A stretch of 50,489 nt of DNA from Jatrophihabitans sp. (GTDB lineage: Bacteria > Actinomycetota > Actinomycetes > Mycobacteriales > Jatrophihabitantaceae), in contig JAOPUX010000251.1 of NCBI GenBank assembly GCA_025963285.1, positions 1 to 50,489 of the forward strand. The letters are read 5' to 3'. Every line of letters starts with the position of its first letter. Positions within the stretch are counted from its first letter, which is position 1. Below are positions 1 to 7,340 of this stretch, piece by piece. The notes under the pieces were generated by a model. It saw only the letters and a list, made by a program, of their open reading frames with translations, was not told where the DNA came from and made no database searches. A program made the translations under genes and the position numbers.

Positions 1-52
1 TGGCCACGGCCAGCACTCCGTCGCTAAATGCCTCCACGCGTCCCTTCTGCAT
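1..52 (-). CDS. TMEM175/DUF1211-like channel protein, 5' end only
   Basis: Only the first 17 codons are inside the window; the gene reads leftward and leaves at base 1. From the ATG at 50-52 the product begins MQKGRVEAFSDGVLAVA. The motif R-x-E-A-F-S-D-G-V-x-A-x-A is the N-terminal signature of the TMEM175/DUF1211 family of membrane potassium channels, where it opens the first transmembrane helix. An in-frame TGA at 59-61 sits two codons upstream, so the start cannot lie further out except at an internal GTG. No strong Shine-Dalgarno is visible. The family call rests on this short motif alone. Confidence 0.62.
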   Translation of the reverse strand, partial: MQKGRVEAFSDGVLAVA

Positions 53-429
53 AGGTGCTCATCCTGCCTCATCTCCCGCTCGCTGACGGCCTGCACGAAC
101 TCAAGCCTCGCGGCGAAGCGCCCGCCCAGGGGTGCGGGTCTTGACACGCAGTTGCTCCGTCAGGCGGTCCAATTTCAGGTCAGACCGGCTAAGCCGAGCA
201 TCCGCTCATCAGCCCCGACCTGTGAGTGTGGGCAGTGGCATTCCTGGTTGGGGCGTTGCAGATCCGCCGCCGTCCGAGGGCCCGCAGCCTGCGGACTCCC
301 CCCGAGCTGAGCCCATATGCGGGTGGTGGATCGCTGTGCCTGCCGCGCCACACCGTCCGCGCACCCCCGGCGTCAGACGGCCCGACAGGCGACCGGCTTG
401 CGCGGCACTGACGCTCATCGGCGACGCGC
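53..429. other. Intergenic stretch with no supported gene
   Basis: This stretch lies between the start of the TMEM175-like gene and the 3' end of the SDR gene, both on the minus strand. Several short open frames exist on both strands, but none has a ribosome binding site, a recognisable domain or a natural end, and they overlap each other as expected of GC-rich DNA. It must hold the promoter of the TMEM175-like gene; I cannot point to a convincing hexamer pair. Confidence 0.5.
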
Positions 430-1164
430 TCAGATTGCGGTGGTGCCGCCGTCGACAACCAACTCCTGACCGTTGACGTAGCTCGAATCGTCCGAGGCGA
501 GGAACAATGCGACCGACGCGATCTCTTCAGGGTGGCCCATCTCTCGCCGCGGGATCACGGACTCGAACTGCGCCTTCAGCTGCTCGTCCATCACCTCCTC
601 CATCATCGGGGAGGAGACCTGCCCGGGGGTTAGCACGTTCACCCGGATCTTCCTGTCCCGGAGCTCCGCCACCCATACCCGTGCGTAGGCCGGCAGCACG
701 GCCTTGCTCGCTGCGTACACGCTCCAGTCCGGGTAACCCCGCAGCGACGCGTTCGACCCGGTCATGAAGATCGAGCCTCCGTCGTTGAACAGCGGCAGGG
801 CCTTCTGGACGGTGAACAGGGTGCCGCGCGCGTTCAGCGAGAAAGCGGCATCGAACTGCGCCTCGCTGATCTCGCCGAGCCTGCCCTGCTCGCCAACGCC
901 GGCACTTGCCCACAGCACGTCGATCGTGCCCTTCTCCTGCTTGACCGTCTCGAACAGCCGGTCAAGATCGTCGAGGTTGGCCGAGTCGCCCTGCACGCCG
1001 GTGACGTTCCGGCCGATCTGCTGGACGGCCTCGTCCAGCGCGTCCTTCCGGCGGCCCGAGATGAAGACGTGAGCACCTTCGTCAACGAACAGCTTTGCCC
1101 CGGCCAGCGCCATCCCGCTCGTCCCGCCCGTGATCACCGCGACCTTGCCATCGAGCTTTCCCAT
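430..1164 (-). CDS. SDR family oxidoreductase
   Basis: This 244-residue protein has the length and layout of classical short-chain dehydrogenases/reductases, which are cytoplasmic NAD(P)-dependent oxidoreductases. An N-terminal Rossmann motif reads TGGTSGMA (about residues 12-19), a slight departure from TGxxxGIG. The active-site YAASK tetrad element is near residues 150-154, preceded by the Ser-containing TGSNAS and an N-A-R-G segment; the C-terminus carries VNGQELVVDGG, the usual SDR ending. I chose the ATG at 1164 because GGAG at 1171-1174 stands 6 nt before it; the ATG at 1176 has no spacing for a ribosome site. It diverges from a TetR gene, and such pairs are commonly regulator and target. 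The substrate is unknown. Confidence 0.88.
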   Translation of the reverse strand: MGKLDGKVAVITGGTSGMALAGAKLFVDEGAHVFISGRRKDALDEAVQQIGRNVTGVQGDSANLDDLDRLFETVKQEKGTIDVLWASAGVGEQGRLGEISEAQFDAAFSLNARGTLFTVQKALPLFNDGGSIFMTGSNASLRGYPDWSVYAASKAVLPAYARVWVAELRDRKIRVNVLTPGQVSSPMMEEVMDEQLKAQFESVIPRREMGHPEEIASVALFLASDDSSYVNGQELVVDGGTTAI

Positions 1165-1196
1165 GACGAACTCCATTCACCTGCTGTGCCGATGTT

Positions 1197-1266
1197 ATGT
1201 ACACCGATCTGCGTGCTTAACGTACGGGCCGGTCACGCAGGAAGCAAGCTATGCACACCGATCGGT
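1197..1266. promoter_or_regulatory. Divergent promoter region with repeated TetR operator-like sites
   Basis: The 13-mer ATGYACACCGATC occurs twice as a direct repeat, at 1197-1209 and 1251-1263 (12 of 13 identical). The second copy extends into the perfect palindrome ACCGATCGGT (1257-1266). One copy lies just upstream of the SDR start and the other just upstream of the TetR start, which is the usual arrangement for a TetR repressor controlling itself and its neighbour. Binding is inferred, not shown. Confidence 0.55.
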
Positions 1267-1290
1267 ACCCGACTGGGCTACTCTGGGGGC

Positions 1291-1878
1291 GTGACGGAGT
1301 TGGAGAAGGGGCCTCAGGGGCTGCGCCGCGGCAGGGGCGCGCGAGAGCGCATCCTCGCCGCTGCCCAACAGTTGTTCCGCGATCAAGGCATCAACGGCAC
1401 CGGCATGGACCAGCTCTGCGCGGTGGCCGGGGTGTCCAAGCGGACGCTCTACCAGCACTTCGCAGGCAAGGATGAGCTGATCGCCGAACACCTACGCCGA
1501 TTCGATCCCGACATCCTGCCCGAGGTGTTCGACCGTACCGACCTCGAACCCCGCGAACGGCTCCTCGCCGCGTTCGACGTGCACTCGCCCCTCTGCCCGT
1601 TCATCGCGGCGGCAGTTGAGCTTCCCGATGCGGGCCACCCGGCTCGCGTGCTGGCCCGCGACTACAAGTTGGCCTTCGCCGCCCGGTTCACCGCTACCGC
1701 CCGCGAGGCAGGCGCCACCAACCCCGAGCAGCTGGGCGAGCAGCTCGCGCTGCTGCTGGACGGCGCCTCCGCCCGCAGCCGAGTTCTCGACACCGAGGCG
1801 CTCGCCACCGCCGCCGCTATCGCAGCCGTCCTCGTCGACAACGCCATCCGCGCCGGCCACGGCCGCGTCACGAAGTAG
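1291..1878 (+). CDS. TetR/AcrR family transcriptional regulator
   Basis: This is a 195-residue DNA-binding repressor of typical TetR length. The N-terminal helix-turn-helix is clear: RERILAAAQQLFRDQGINGT, then MDQLCAVAGVSKRTLYQHF and GKDELIAEHL (about residues 14-70). The C-terminal ligand-binding domain is helical and not diagnostic. I chose the GTG at 1291; the open frame extends upstream to 1069, but that part overlaps the SDR gene and the operator repeats and is not protein-like. It is divergent from the SDR oxidoreductase gene, its likely target. Confidence 0.88.
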   Translation: MTELEKGPQGLRRGRGARERILAAAQQLFRDQGINGTGMDQLCAVAGVSKRTLYQHFAGKDELIAEHLRRFDPDILPEVFDRTDLEPRERLLAAFDVHSPLCPFIAAAVELPDAGHPARVLARDYKLAFAARFTATAREAGATNPEQLGEQLALLLDGASARSRVLDTEALATAAAIAAVLVDNAIRAGHGRVTK

Positions 1879-1933
1879 GTGTGATCGGAGAACTTCGTCG
1901 AGCCGAGTGGCGCGCAAGGTCATCTGCTCGCGG

Positions 1934-2650
1934 TCACTCAGGAGTGGCGTAGACGTAGATGTTGTCCACGTACCCCTTGCTGGCCGCGTCGTAGGAGCCG
2001 CCGCAGGTCACCAGTGCGAGGGTCCGGGGGCCGGCCGCTCCCGCGAAGATCCGGGTGTCGACCTTCTCCGACTTCGGGCGGACGAGGACGGTCGTGACGC
2101 GCCATCGCTGCACCTCGCCACTGGCGTCGGCCGTGAGGATCCTGCTGCCGACGCGGAGATCGGCCAGCCTGCCGAAGGCGAACGGCGGGAGTCCAGCCCA
2201 GTTCACGTGACCGGTGATGAGCACCGTCCCTGAGGACGCGGTGAGCCCTGCAGAGCCGGTCCAGATGCCCACCTCGTCCGGCACGCGAGGGGGGTCGAGG
2301 AGTCCGTGCACGACGGCAGCGGTCTTGATCGTGGCCGTCACCCCCAGGCTGGGCAGCGAGATCTCGTTCGCTCGGACGGGGGCGCCGTGGGGTTGCGGTC
2401 GGCTGCTCGCGCTGATCTGCGCTCCGTGCGACTGCGGTGAGCTGGTGGCCGCTGACGGAGCCGCCGACGATGGTGAGGTGACGCTCGGCAGGGGCGCCGC
2501 TACGGGCTGCTGCGATCCCCGAGTCCCGGCCCAGGCCAAGACGCCGCCGATGGCGAGCAGCATTGTGATCACGATGATCACCTCGGGTCTGGTGGGGGTC
2601 CAGCGCCCAGCCGTCGCGCGAGCGTGCCGACGGTTCCTGCTGCTTGTCAT
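1934..2650 (-). CDS. Class F-type sortase
   Basis: This 238-residue membrane-anchored transpeptidase has a basic N-terminus and one membrane helix (about residues 24-41), then an Ala/Ser/Pro-rich stalk and the sortase beta-barrel. The catalytic His lies in TGHVNWAG (about H148) and the Cys in LALVTCGG (about C216). The ending G-Y-V-D-N-I-Y-V-Y-A matches the class F pattern. The ATG at 2650 has GGAGG 8 nt upstream; the longer frame to 2803 overlaps the promoter of the divergent gene and was not used. Class F sortases cleave LPxTG-like signals; no classical LPxTG protein is encoded in the window. The divergent neighbour is a secreted tail-anchored protein and may be functionally linked. Confidence 0.87.
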   Translation of the reverse strand: MTSSRNRRHARATAGRWTPTRPEVIIVITMLLAIGGVLAWAGTRGSQQPVAAPLPSVTSPSSAAPSAATSSPQSHGAQISASSRPQPHGAPVRANEISLPSLGVTATIKTAAVVHGLLDPPRVPDEVGIWTGSAGLTASSGTVLITGHVNWAGLPPFAFGRLADLRVGSRILTADASGEVQRWRVTTVLVRPKSEKVDTRIFAGAAGPRTLALVTCGGSYDAASKGYVDNIYVYATPE

Positions 2651-2803
2651 CGGATGCACCTCCGCTCCATGCGTCACCGTGCCAGCCAGCGAACGAAGCC
2701 ACTCCGCCAGTAGTAAACACCGATTTCTGCCTGGTTTCTGGCGCCACCAAGGGCCGGAGCCTACGTCGGAACTCCGGCTGTCGAGGGCGACGGTAAGCGC
2801 CAA

Positions 2804-2840
2804 CCGGACACTTGTCTAGCTTCATGTCCGGTGCTAGCTT
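2804..2840 (+). promoter_or_regulatory. Promoter with inverted repeat upstream of the neocarzinostatin-like gene
   Basis: An inverted repeat CCGGACA (2804-2810) / TGTCCGG (2825-2831) encloses the octamer TGTCTAGC (2813-2820). TTGTCT (2812-2817) and TAGCTT (2835-2840) are separated by 17 bp and make a plausible -35/-10 pair for the gene at 2888, giving a leader of about 40 nt. The same octamer recurs upstream of two genes in the Pst/surface cluster and the sulfur leader ORF. Confidence 0.45.
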
Positions 2841-2887
2841 CCCCGCAGCCCGCTTAACGCGTACCTAACATCGACAGGAGATCTCGG

Positions 2888-3556
2888 ATGAGTTCGAAGA
2901 CGATCGCTCGGCTGCGAGCACCCATAGCGGCTACGGGGGTAGCCATTGCGGTGGCCACGTTCGCTCTCGTGGCCGTCATGTCCTCGCCAGCGAGTGCAGC
3001 TCCCGCCCCCACCGCCTCCGCGTCGCCGTCCACCGGGCTCAAGAGCGGCCAGACGGTCACGTTGAGCGGCTCGAACTGGCCGGCGAATCTGACCGGCCTG
3101 TTCGTCGTCGAATGCGCGAACGGCAGCGGTAGTGGCGCATGCGACCTCACCCATCTGGGCACCGCGACGACGAACGGCAGCGGCGCCCTCTCCGGAACGT
3201 TCACGGTCCGGACCGGGACCATCGGCTCTGGCCACTGCAACGCCGGCGACACCTGCCTGCTCGGTGTCTCGAACGCGACGCAGACGGTGCGCTCGGCCGC
3301 CACGATCAAGTTCGCCAGCGCCAGCTCGCCGACCCCCACGCCGTCCACCTCCAGCACCCCGGCGACGAGCACGTCGACCTCAGCCGCGTCGGCGGTGTCG
3401 TCGAGTGCGGCTCCGACCGGTGTGGACGCAGGTTACGCAGGACCCACACGGCGTGCTTCGGTCACGCCGTACGTGGCAGTCGCGGCGACGATCGGCATTC
3501 TCGGAATGGCCCTACTCGGTGCCAGCGGCCTCCGCCGCCGGCGCCGAACGCACTGA
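2888..3556 (+). CDS. Secreted neocarzinostatin-like domain protein with C-terminal membrane anchor
   Basis: This 222-residue exported protein has a signal peptide (about residues 1-38, ending PASAA) and one beta-sandwich resembling the neocarzinostatin family (about 40-145), with SPSTGLKSGQTVTLSGSNWP, a V-V-E-C-A-N segment and paired cysteines around GACDL and HCNAGDTCLL. A Ser/Thr/Pro-rich stalk follows, then a membrane helix (about 193-215) and an RRRRR tail. In actinomycetes this fold usually occurs in surface proteins rather than enediyne carriers. The C-terminal layout resembles a cell-wall sorting signal, but no LPxTG or LAxTG is present. AGGAG at 2876-2880 sets the ATG. It is divergent from the class F sortase. 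Confidence 0.8.
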   Translation: MSSKTIARLRAPIAATGVAIAVATFALVAVMSSPASAAPAPTASASPSTGLKSGQTVTLSGSNWPANLTGLFVVECANGSGSGACDLTHLGTATTNGSGALSGTFTVRTGTIGSGHCNAGDTCLLGVSNATQTVRSAATIKFASASSPTPTPSTSSTPATSTSTSAASAVSSSAAPTGVDAGYAGPTRRASVTPYVAVAATIGILGMALLGASGLRRRRRTH

Positions 3557-3568
3557 CGTAGTCGACGA

Positions 3569-3608
3569 GGTGACCGCCGCGCGGGCAACTGCCCGTGCGG
3601 CGGCCACC
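3569..3608 (+). terminator. Hairpin terminator after the neocarzinostatin-like gene
   Basis: The arms 3569-3587 and 3590-3608 pair over about 18 positions, with one A-C mismatch and one G-T pair, around a very tight loop. It lies 13 nt past the stop codon. There is no U-tract, as is common for actinobacterial intrinsic terminators. Confidence 0.6.
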
Positions 3609-3733
3609 GTCTGAGCTGAGTCGGTGACTACGTGCCCCTGGAGGCACACCTCATGTCATGATTCACCTGGGTGAGGACGGTGCCGGCGAGCAGTGCCGGC
3701 GGTTCACCGGGATCAGTGACGGGGGCCGGCACG

Positions 3734-4720
3734 ATGACCCTTGTTGGGCGGCTCGACCGGTTCCAGCAGCGGCATCCGCAGATCGGCCTTCCGCTGGCCG
3801 TCGTCTACAAGTTCTTCGATGACCAGGGCAACTACCTCGCCGCGCTGATCACCTACTACGGCTTCCTCTCGCTCTTCCCGCTCCTGCTCTTACTCTCGAC
3901 GGTGCTGAACTTCGCCCTGCACGGTGACGTCGCACTGCAGCAGCGGGTGCTGAAATCCGCGCTGGGCCAGTTCCCGATGATCGGCGCCCAGCTCAAGGAC
4001 ACGCGGGGGGTCAGCGGTAGCGGGATCGGCCTCGTGATCGGCGTGCTGGGCACGCTGTACGGCGGACTCGGCGCCGCCCAGGCCGCCCAGAACGCGATGA
4101 ACACGGTCTGGCGGGTACCCCGTAACTCGCGGCCCAACCCGCTGCGCAGCCGTGGCCGCAGCCTCGTCCTGATCAGCGTCGTCGGCGTCTCGGTCGCGGG
4201 CACCACCGTGCTCTCGGCCCTCTCCGGCAGCGCTGACGCCTTCGGGGCGACTGTCCATGCCGGGTTACGGATCCTGCTCGTCATCGCGTCGCTGCTGGCC
4301 AACATCGTGGTCTTCACCGTCGCGTTCCGGGTCGCGACGACCAAGGACATCAGCATCCGCCAGACGCTGCCGGGCGCGTCGTTCGCGGCCCTGAGCTGGC
4401 AGGTGCTCCAGCTCTTCGGTACCGCCTACGTGGGCCACGTGGTCAAGAACGCGACCGTCACCAACAGCGTCTTCGCCCTCGTCCTCGGCCTCATCGGCTG
4501 GATCTATCTCGAGGCGTTCGTGGTGGTGCTGGCCGCGGAGTACAACGCGGTACGTGCGCTGGGGCTCTACCCGCGCTCGCTGCTGACACCGTTCACCGAC
4601 GACGTCGTCCTCACCGACGCCGATCGCGCCGCGTACACCAGCCAGGCGCGTGCGCAGCGATCGAAGGGCTTCGAGGACATCAGTGTCAGCTTCAACCCGC
4701 CCGAGCGAACGGACGACTGA
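3734..4720 (+). CDS. YihY/BrkB family inner-membrane protein
   Basis: This 328-residue integral membrane protein shows the YihY/virulence factor BrkB pattern: an amphipathic N-terminus (LDRFQQRHPQIGLPLAVVYK), then the hallmark YLAALITYYGFLSLFPLLLL (about residues 33-52), about six membrane helices in all and a hydrophilic C-terminal tail of about 50 residues. Family members have no settled biochemical function, despite old annotation as ribonuclease BN. I used the ATG at 3734, which precedes the conserved N-terminus directly; a GTG at 3671 would add 21 poorly conserved residues. No ribosome site is strong at either. Confidence 0.85.
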   Translation: MTLVGRLDRFQQRHPQIGLPLAVVYKFFDDQGNYLAALITYYGFLSLFPLLLLLSTVLNFALHGDVALQQRVLKSALGQFPMIGAQLKDTRGVSGSGIGLVIGVLGTLYGGLGAAQAAQNAMNTVWRVPRNSRPNPLRSRGRSLVLISVVGVSVAGTTVLSALSGSADAFGATVHAGLRILLVIASLLANIVVFTVAFRVATTKDISIRQTLPGASFAALSWQVLQLFGTAYVGHVVKNATVTNSVFALVLGLIGWIYLEAFVVVLAAEYNAVRALGLYPRSLLTPFTDDVVLTDADRAAYTSQARAQRSKGFEDISVSFNPPERTDD

Positions 4721-4745
4721 CCCCGGCTGTCGGCGCTGCTGCTCT

Positions 4746-4816
4746 GCCGAGTGGCTTGTTCGGCGCCGAGTGGCGGCGCGACACGCCGCCACTCGCGTCC
4801 GAACAAGCCACTCGGC
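4746..4816. repeat. 71-bp palindromic repeat, copy A
   Basis: The outer arms GCCGAGTGGCTTGTTCGG (4746-4763) and their exact complement (4799-4816) make an 18-bp perfect stem. A nested inner stem, GAGTGGCGGCG (4768-4778) with CGCCGCCACTC (4784-4794), closes a CGACA loop. The 10-mer GCCGAGTGGC occurs twice in direct orientation inside it (4746 and 4765). It sits between the BrkB-like gene and the MMPL gene. Two more copies of exactly the same length lie at 7110 and 24067. It may act as a terminator and looks like a REP-type dispersed element. Confidence 0.9.
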
Positions 4817-4912
4817 GGCAGGTGGGGGCGCTCGTTGAAGTGTCCGGGATGCCTGGGTTGTGGTGAGGTAGGGCGGTGCGGCCGCCTGGGCCGTCGCCGA
4901 AGGAGACCTCCG

Positions 4913-7060
4913 TTGACCACCTTGTTGTTCCGGCTCGGCTCGTGGAGCGCTCGTCGGCGGTGGTCGGTACTGGTCGCGTGGATCTTCGTGCTTGCCCTGC
5001 TCGGTGCGCTGTCAGCTGCCTTCGCGGGCAGCACCAGCAACTCGTTCTCGATCCCGGGCACCGAGTCGCAGCGCGCGATCGACCTGCTGGCCAAGACGTT
5101 CCCGGGTACCGGTGGTGCTGACGCCCGCGTGGTGGTGGCCGCTCCCGCCGGGCACACCCTCGATGAGCCGGCCTATCTCACGGCGGCGCAGGAGTCGCTC
5201 GCCGAGATCGCCAAGGCCCCGCAGGTGATCCAGGTGACGCCCTTCGCCCAGGCCACGGTCAGCAAGAACAAGGAGATCGCGTTCGTCGACGTCAAGTACG
5301 CGGTGTCGGTCGACAAGGTGAGCTCGGCCGCCAAGAGGGCGCTGCAGGCGGCGGCCCAGCCGGCCGTGAAGGCCGGCTTGGAGGTCGAGTACTCCGGTGG
5401 CGTCATCTCCACCACCACTGCCGAGGGCAACAACGACCTCTACGGCGTGATCATCGCCTTCGTCGTCCTGACGATCACCTTCGGCGCGCTCGTCTCAGCC
5501 GGCATGCCGCTGCTGGTGGCGCTCTTCGGAGTCGGCATCGGCCTCGCCGGGATCTCCGCGCTCTCCGGGGTGGTGTCCCTCAGCTCCACCGCACCCACGC
5601 TGGCCCTGATGCTCGGCCTGGCCGTGGGCATCGACTACACGCTCTTCATCCTCTCCCGACATCGCCAGCAGCTGCGCGAGGGGATGGAGGTGGCCGACTC
5701 GATCGCGCTGGCCACAGCAACTGCGGGGGGCGCGGTCGTCTTCGCCGGCCTCACGGTGATCATTGCGCTCTGCGCCCTGTCGGTGGTGGGCATCCCGTTC
5801 CTGACGGTGATGGGGCTCGCCGCGGCCAGCACGATCGCGATCACCGTCGTGCTCTCGCTGACCCTGCTGCCCGCGGTGCTCGCGCTGCTGGGCACCCGGA
5901 TCGGCAAGGGACGGATCGGCTTCCTCGCCCGCCGTCAGGACCGGCAGGCCGGCCGGCCCACGATGGGCGAGCGCTGGTCGAAGCTGGTCACCGCCAAGCC
6001 GTGGTTGACGGTGGCGATCTGCATCGTCGGGATCGGGGTGATCGCGCTGCCCACGCTCGACCTCGAGCTCGGGCTGCCCGACAACAGCAGCAAGCCCACC
6101 ACGACCACCGAGCGACGCGCCTACGACCTGCTCAGCAAGGGATTCGGCGCCGGCTTCAACGGTCCGCTGACCCTCGTCGTCTACAAGCCGGGGAGTACCA
6201 GCATCGCCGCGATCGCGGCCCAGGCGCTGCCGGAGCTGCGCAAGGCGACGGACGTCGCGTCGGTGACCGACCCCGTGGCGAACAAGGCCGGTGACGTGGC
6301 CATCATCAGCGTCACCCCCGATTCGAGCCCGGGCTCGGAGCAGACGAGGACGCTCGTCACGCTCATCCGCAACGCGGCCAAGCAGGTGAAGCAGCAGACC
6401 GGTGTGATCGCCTATGTCACCGGCACCACGGCGTCGAACATCGACATCTCCAGCAAGCTCGGCTCCGCCCTGCCCGAGTTCATCGCCGTCATCGTCGTGC
6501 TTGCGCTGCTCCTGCTGCTGCTGGTGTTCCGCTCGATCCTGGTGCCGATCAAGGCGGTGGCCGGCTTCCTGCTCTCGATCGCCGCCTCGTTCGGGGTGAC
6601 GGTCTGGGTCTTCCAGGAGGGGCACCTCGGCAGCCTGTTCAAGGTGCAGACGGCCGGGCCGATCGTCAGCTTCCTGCCGGTACTCGTCGTCGGCATCCTC
6701 TTCGGCCTCGCGATGGACTACGAGGTCTTCCTGGTGTCGCGCATCCGCGAGGACTACGTGCACCACCGCGATCCGGCGGCGGCGATCACCCGGGGAATGG
6801 CGGCCAGCGCGCGCGTCGTCACGGCGGCGGCACTGATCATGTTCTCCGTCTTCGGCAGCTTCATCTTCGGCGACGATGCGGTGACCAAGTCGCTCGGCCT
6901 GGCGCTTGCCTTCGGGGTACTGGTCGACGCCTTCGTGGTGCGCATGACGCTGGTCCCCGCGATCCTCAAACTGCTCGGCCACCGCGCCTGGGCACTGCCC
7001 GGCTGGCTGGACCGACGGCTGCCCGACCTCGACCTCGAGGGCTCCAAGCTCACCCGCTGA
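4913..7060 (+). CDS. MMPL family transporter (RND superfamily)
   Basis: This 715-residue proton-driven membrane transporter has the MMPL two-fold repeat: one N-terminal helix, a first extracytoplasmic domain (about residues 45-175), five helices including GLAVGIDYTLFILSRHR (about 236-252), a second extracytoplasmic domain (about 380-510) and a matching helix set with GLAMDYEVFLVSRIRED (about 599-615). The Asp-Tyr pairs in both repeats are the conserved proton-relay positions. MMPL proteins export lipids or drugs; the substrate here is unknown. I set the start at TTG 4913, with AGGAG at 4901-4905 seven nt before it. The open frame reaches back to 4751, but that part is palindrome sequence. Confidence 0.9.
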   Translation: MTTLLFRLGSWSARRRWSVLVAWIFVLALLGALSAAFAGSTSNSFSIPGTESQRAIDLLAKTFPGTGGADARVVVAAPAGHTLDEPAYLTAAQESLAEIAKAPQVIQVTPFAQATVSKNKEIAFVDVKYAVSVDKVSSAAKRALQAAAQPAVKAGLEVEYSGGVISTTTAEGNNDLYGVIIAFVVLTITFGALVSAGMPLLVALFGVGIGLAGISALSGVVSLSSTAPTLALMLGLAVGIDYTLFILSRHRQQLREGMEVADSIALATATAGGAVVFAGLTVIIALCALSVVGIPFLTVMGLAAASTIAITVVLSLTLLPAVLALLGTRIGKGRIGFLARRQDRQAGRPTMGERWSKLVTAKPWLTVAICIVGIGVIALPTLDLELGLPDNSSKPTTTTERRAYDLLSKGFGAGFNGPLTLVVYKPGSTSIAAIAAQALPELRKATDVASVTDPVANKAGDVAIISVTPDSSPGSEQTRTLVTLIRNAAKQVKQQTGVIAYVTGTTASNIDISSKLGSALPEFIAVIVVLALLLLLLVFRSILVPIKAVAGFLLSIAASFGVTVWVFQEGHLGSLFKVQTAGPIVSFLPVLVVGILFGLAMDYEVFLVSRIREDYVHHRDPAAAITRGMAASARVVTAAALIMFSVFGSFIFGDDAVTKSLGLALAFGVLVDAFVVRMTLVPAILKLLGHRAWALPGWLDRRLPDLDLEGSKLTR

Positions 7061-7111
7061 CCCCCGCCCGCTGCCCCGCGCCCGCTGACCCCCGCCCGCT
7101 GACCCCCACGC
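7056..7111. repeat. Four tandem 14-bp repeats over the MMPL stop codon
   Basis: The unit GCTGACCCCCGCCC occurs at 7056, 7070 (variant), 7084 and 7098 (variant at the 3' end). The first unit contains the MMPL stop codon TGA at 7058-7060. The array runs directly into palindrome copy B. Confidence 0.85.
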
Positions 7112-7180
7112 CGAGTGGCTTGTTCGGACGCGAGTGGCTGGGCGACACGCCGCCACTCGGCGCCGAACAAGCCACTCGGC
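7110..7180. repeat. 71-bp palindromic repeat, copy B
   Basis: The 18-bp outer arms at 7110-7127 and 7163-7180 are identical to copy A. Inside, the 4-nt spacers next to the outer arms are ACGC and GGCG, the reverse complement of those in copies A and C (CGCC and GCGT), while the central GGGCGACACGCC core keeps the same orientation as copy C. It lies between the MMPL gene and the Pst cluster. Confidence 0.9.
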
Positions 7181-7229
7181 GAGGTGAGGAGGAGGGGTAC
7201 GGGAGCGAAAAGGGGCAAACGGGGTCGAC

Positions 7230-7283
7230 AAACTGGACATTGTCTAGCCCAGTTTGACGGTGGTAAAACACCGTAGCTATCTT
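7230..7283 (+). promoter_or_regulatory. pstC promoter with two nested inverted repeats
   Basis: TTGACG (7254-7259) and TATCTT (7278-7283) are separated by 18 bp and form a good -35/-10 pair. The palindrome ACGGTGGTAAAACACCGT (7257-7274) overlaps the -35 and fills most of the spacer, an ideal repressor position. Just upstream an inverted repeat AAACTGG (7230-7236) / CCAGTTT (7249-7255) encloses the octamer TGTCTAGC (7241-7248). No PHO-box-like GTTCACC repeat is seen, so control by PhoP is not supported by sequence. Confidence 0.5.
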
Positions 7284-7340
7284 GCCTATCGTGCATGTAG
7301 AGATGGTTAAGAACGCGCGGTCGCTGCGCTGTGCCATCTC

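Noticed and set aside
2888-3556. Enediyne biosynthesis link from the neocarzinostatin-like fold
   Set aside because: No polyketide or enediyne gene is near; the fold also occurs in ordinary actinobacterial surface proteins.
4751-4912. N-terminal extension of the MMPL frame
   Set aside because: The added residues are encoded by the 71-bp palindrome; the TTG at 4913 has a proper AGGAG site and gives the family's normal N-terminus.
4746-7180. Composite transposon around the MMPL gene
   Set aside because: Two copies of a short palindrome flank it, but there is no transposase and no target-site duplication that I can see.
5495-7240. Minus-strand open frame of 581 codons
   Set aside because: It is antisense to the MMPL transporter and through the palindrome; composition is charged and repetitive, with no recognisable domain or ribosome site.
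7181-7340. PHO box in the pst promoter
   Set aside because: No GTTCACC-type direct repeats are present; only the two inverted repeats reported.
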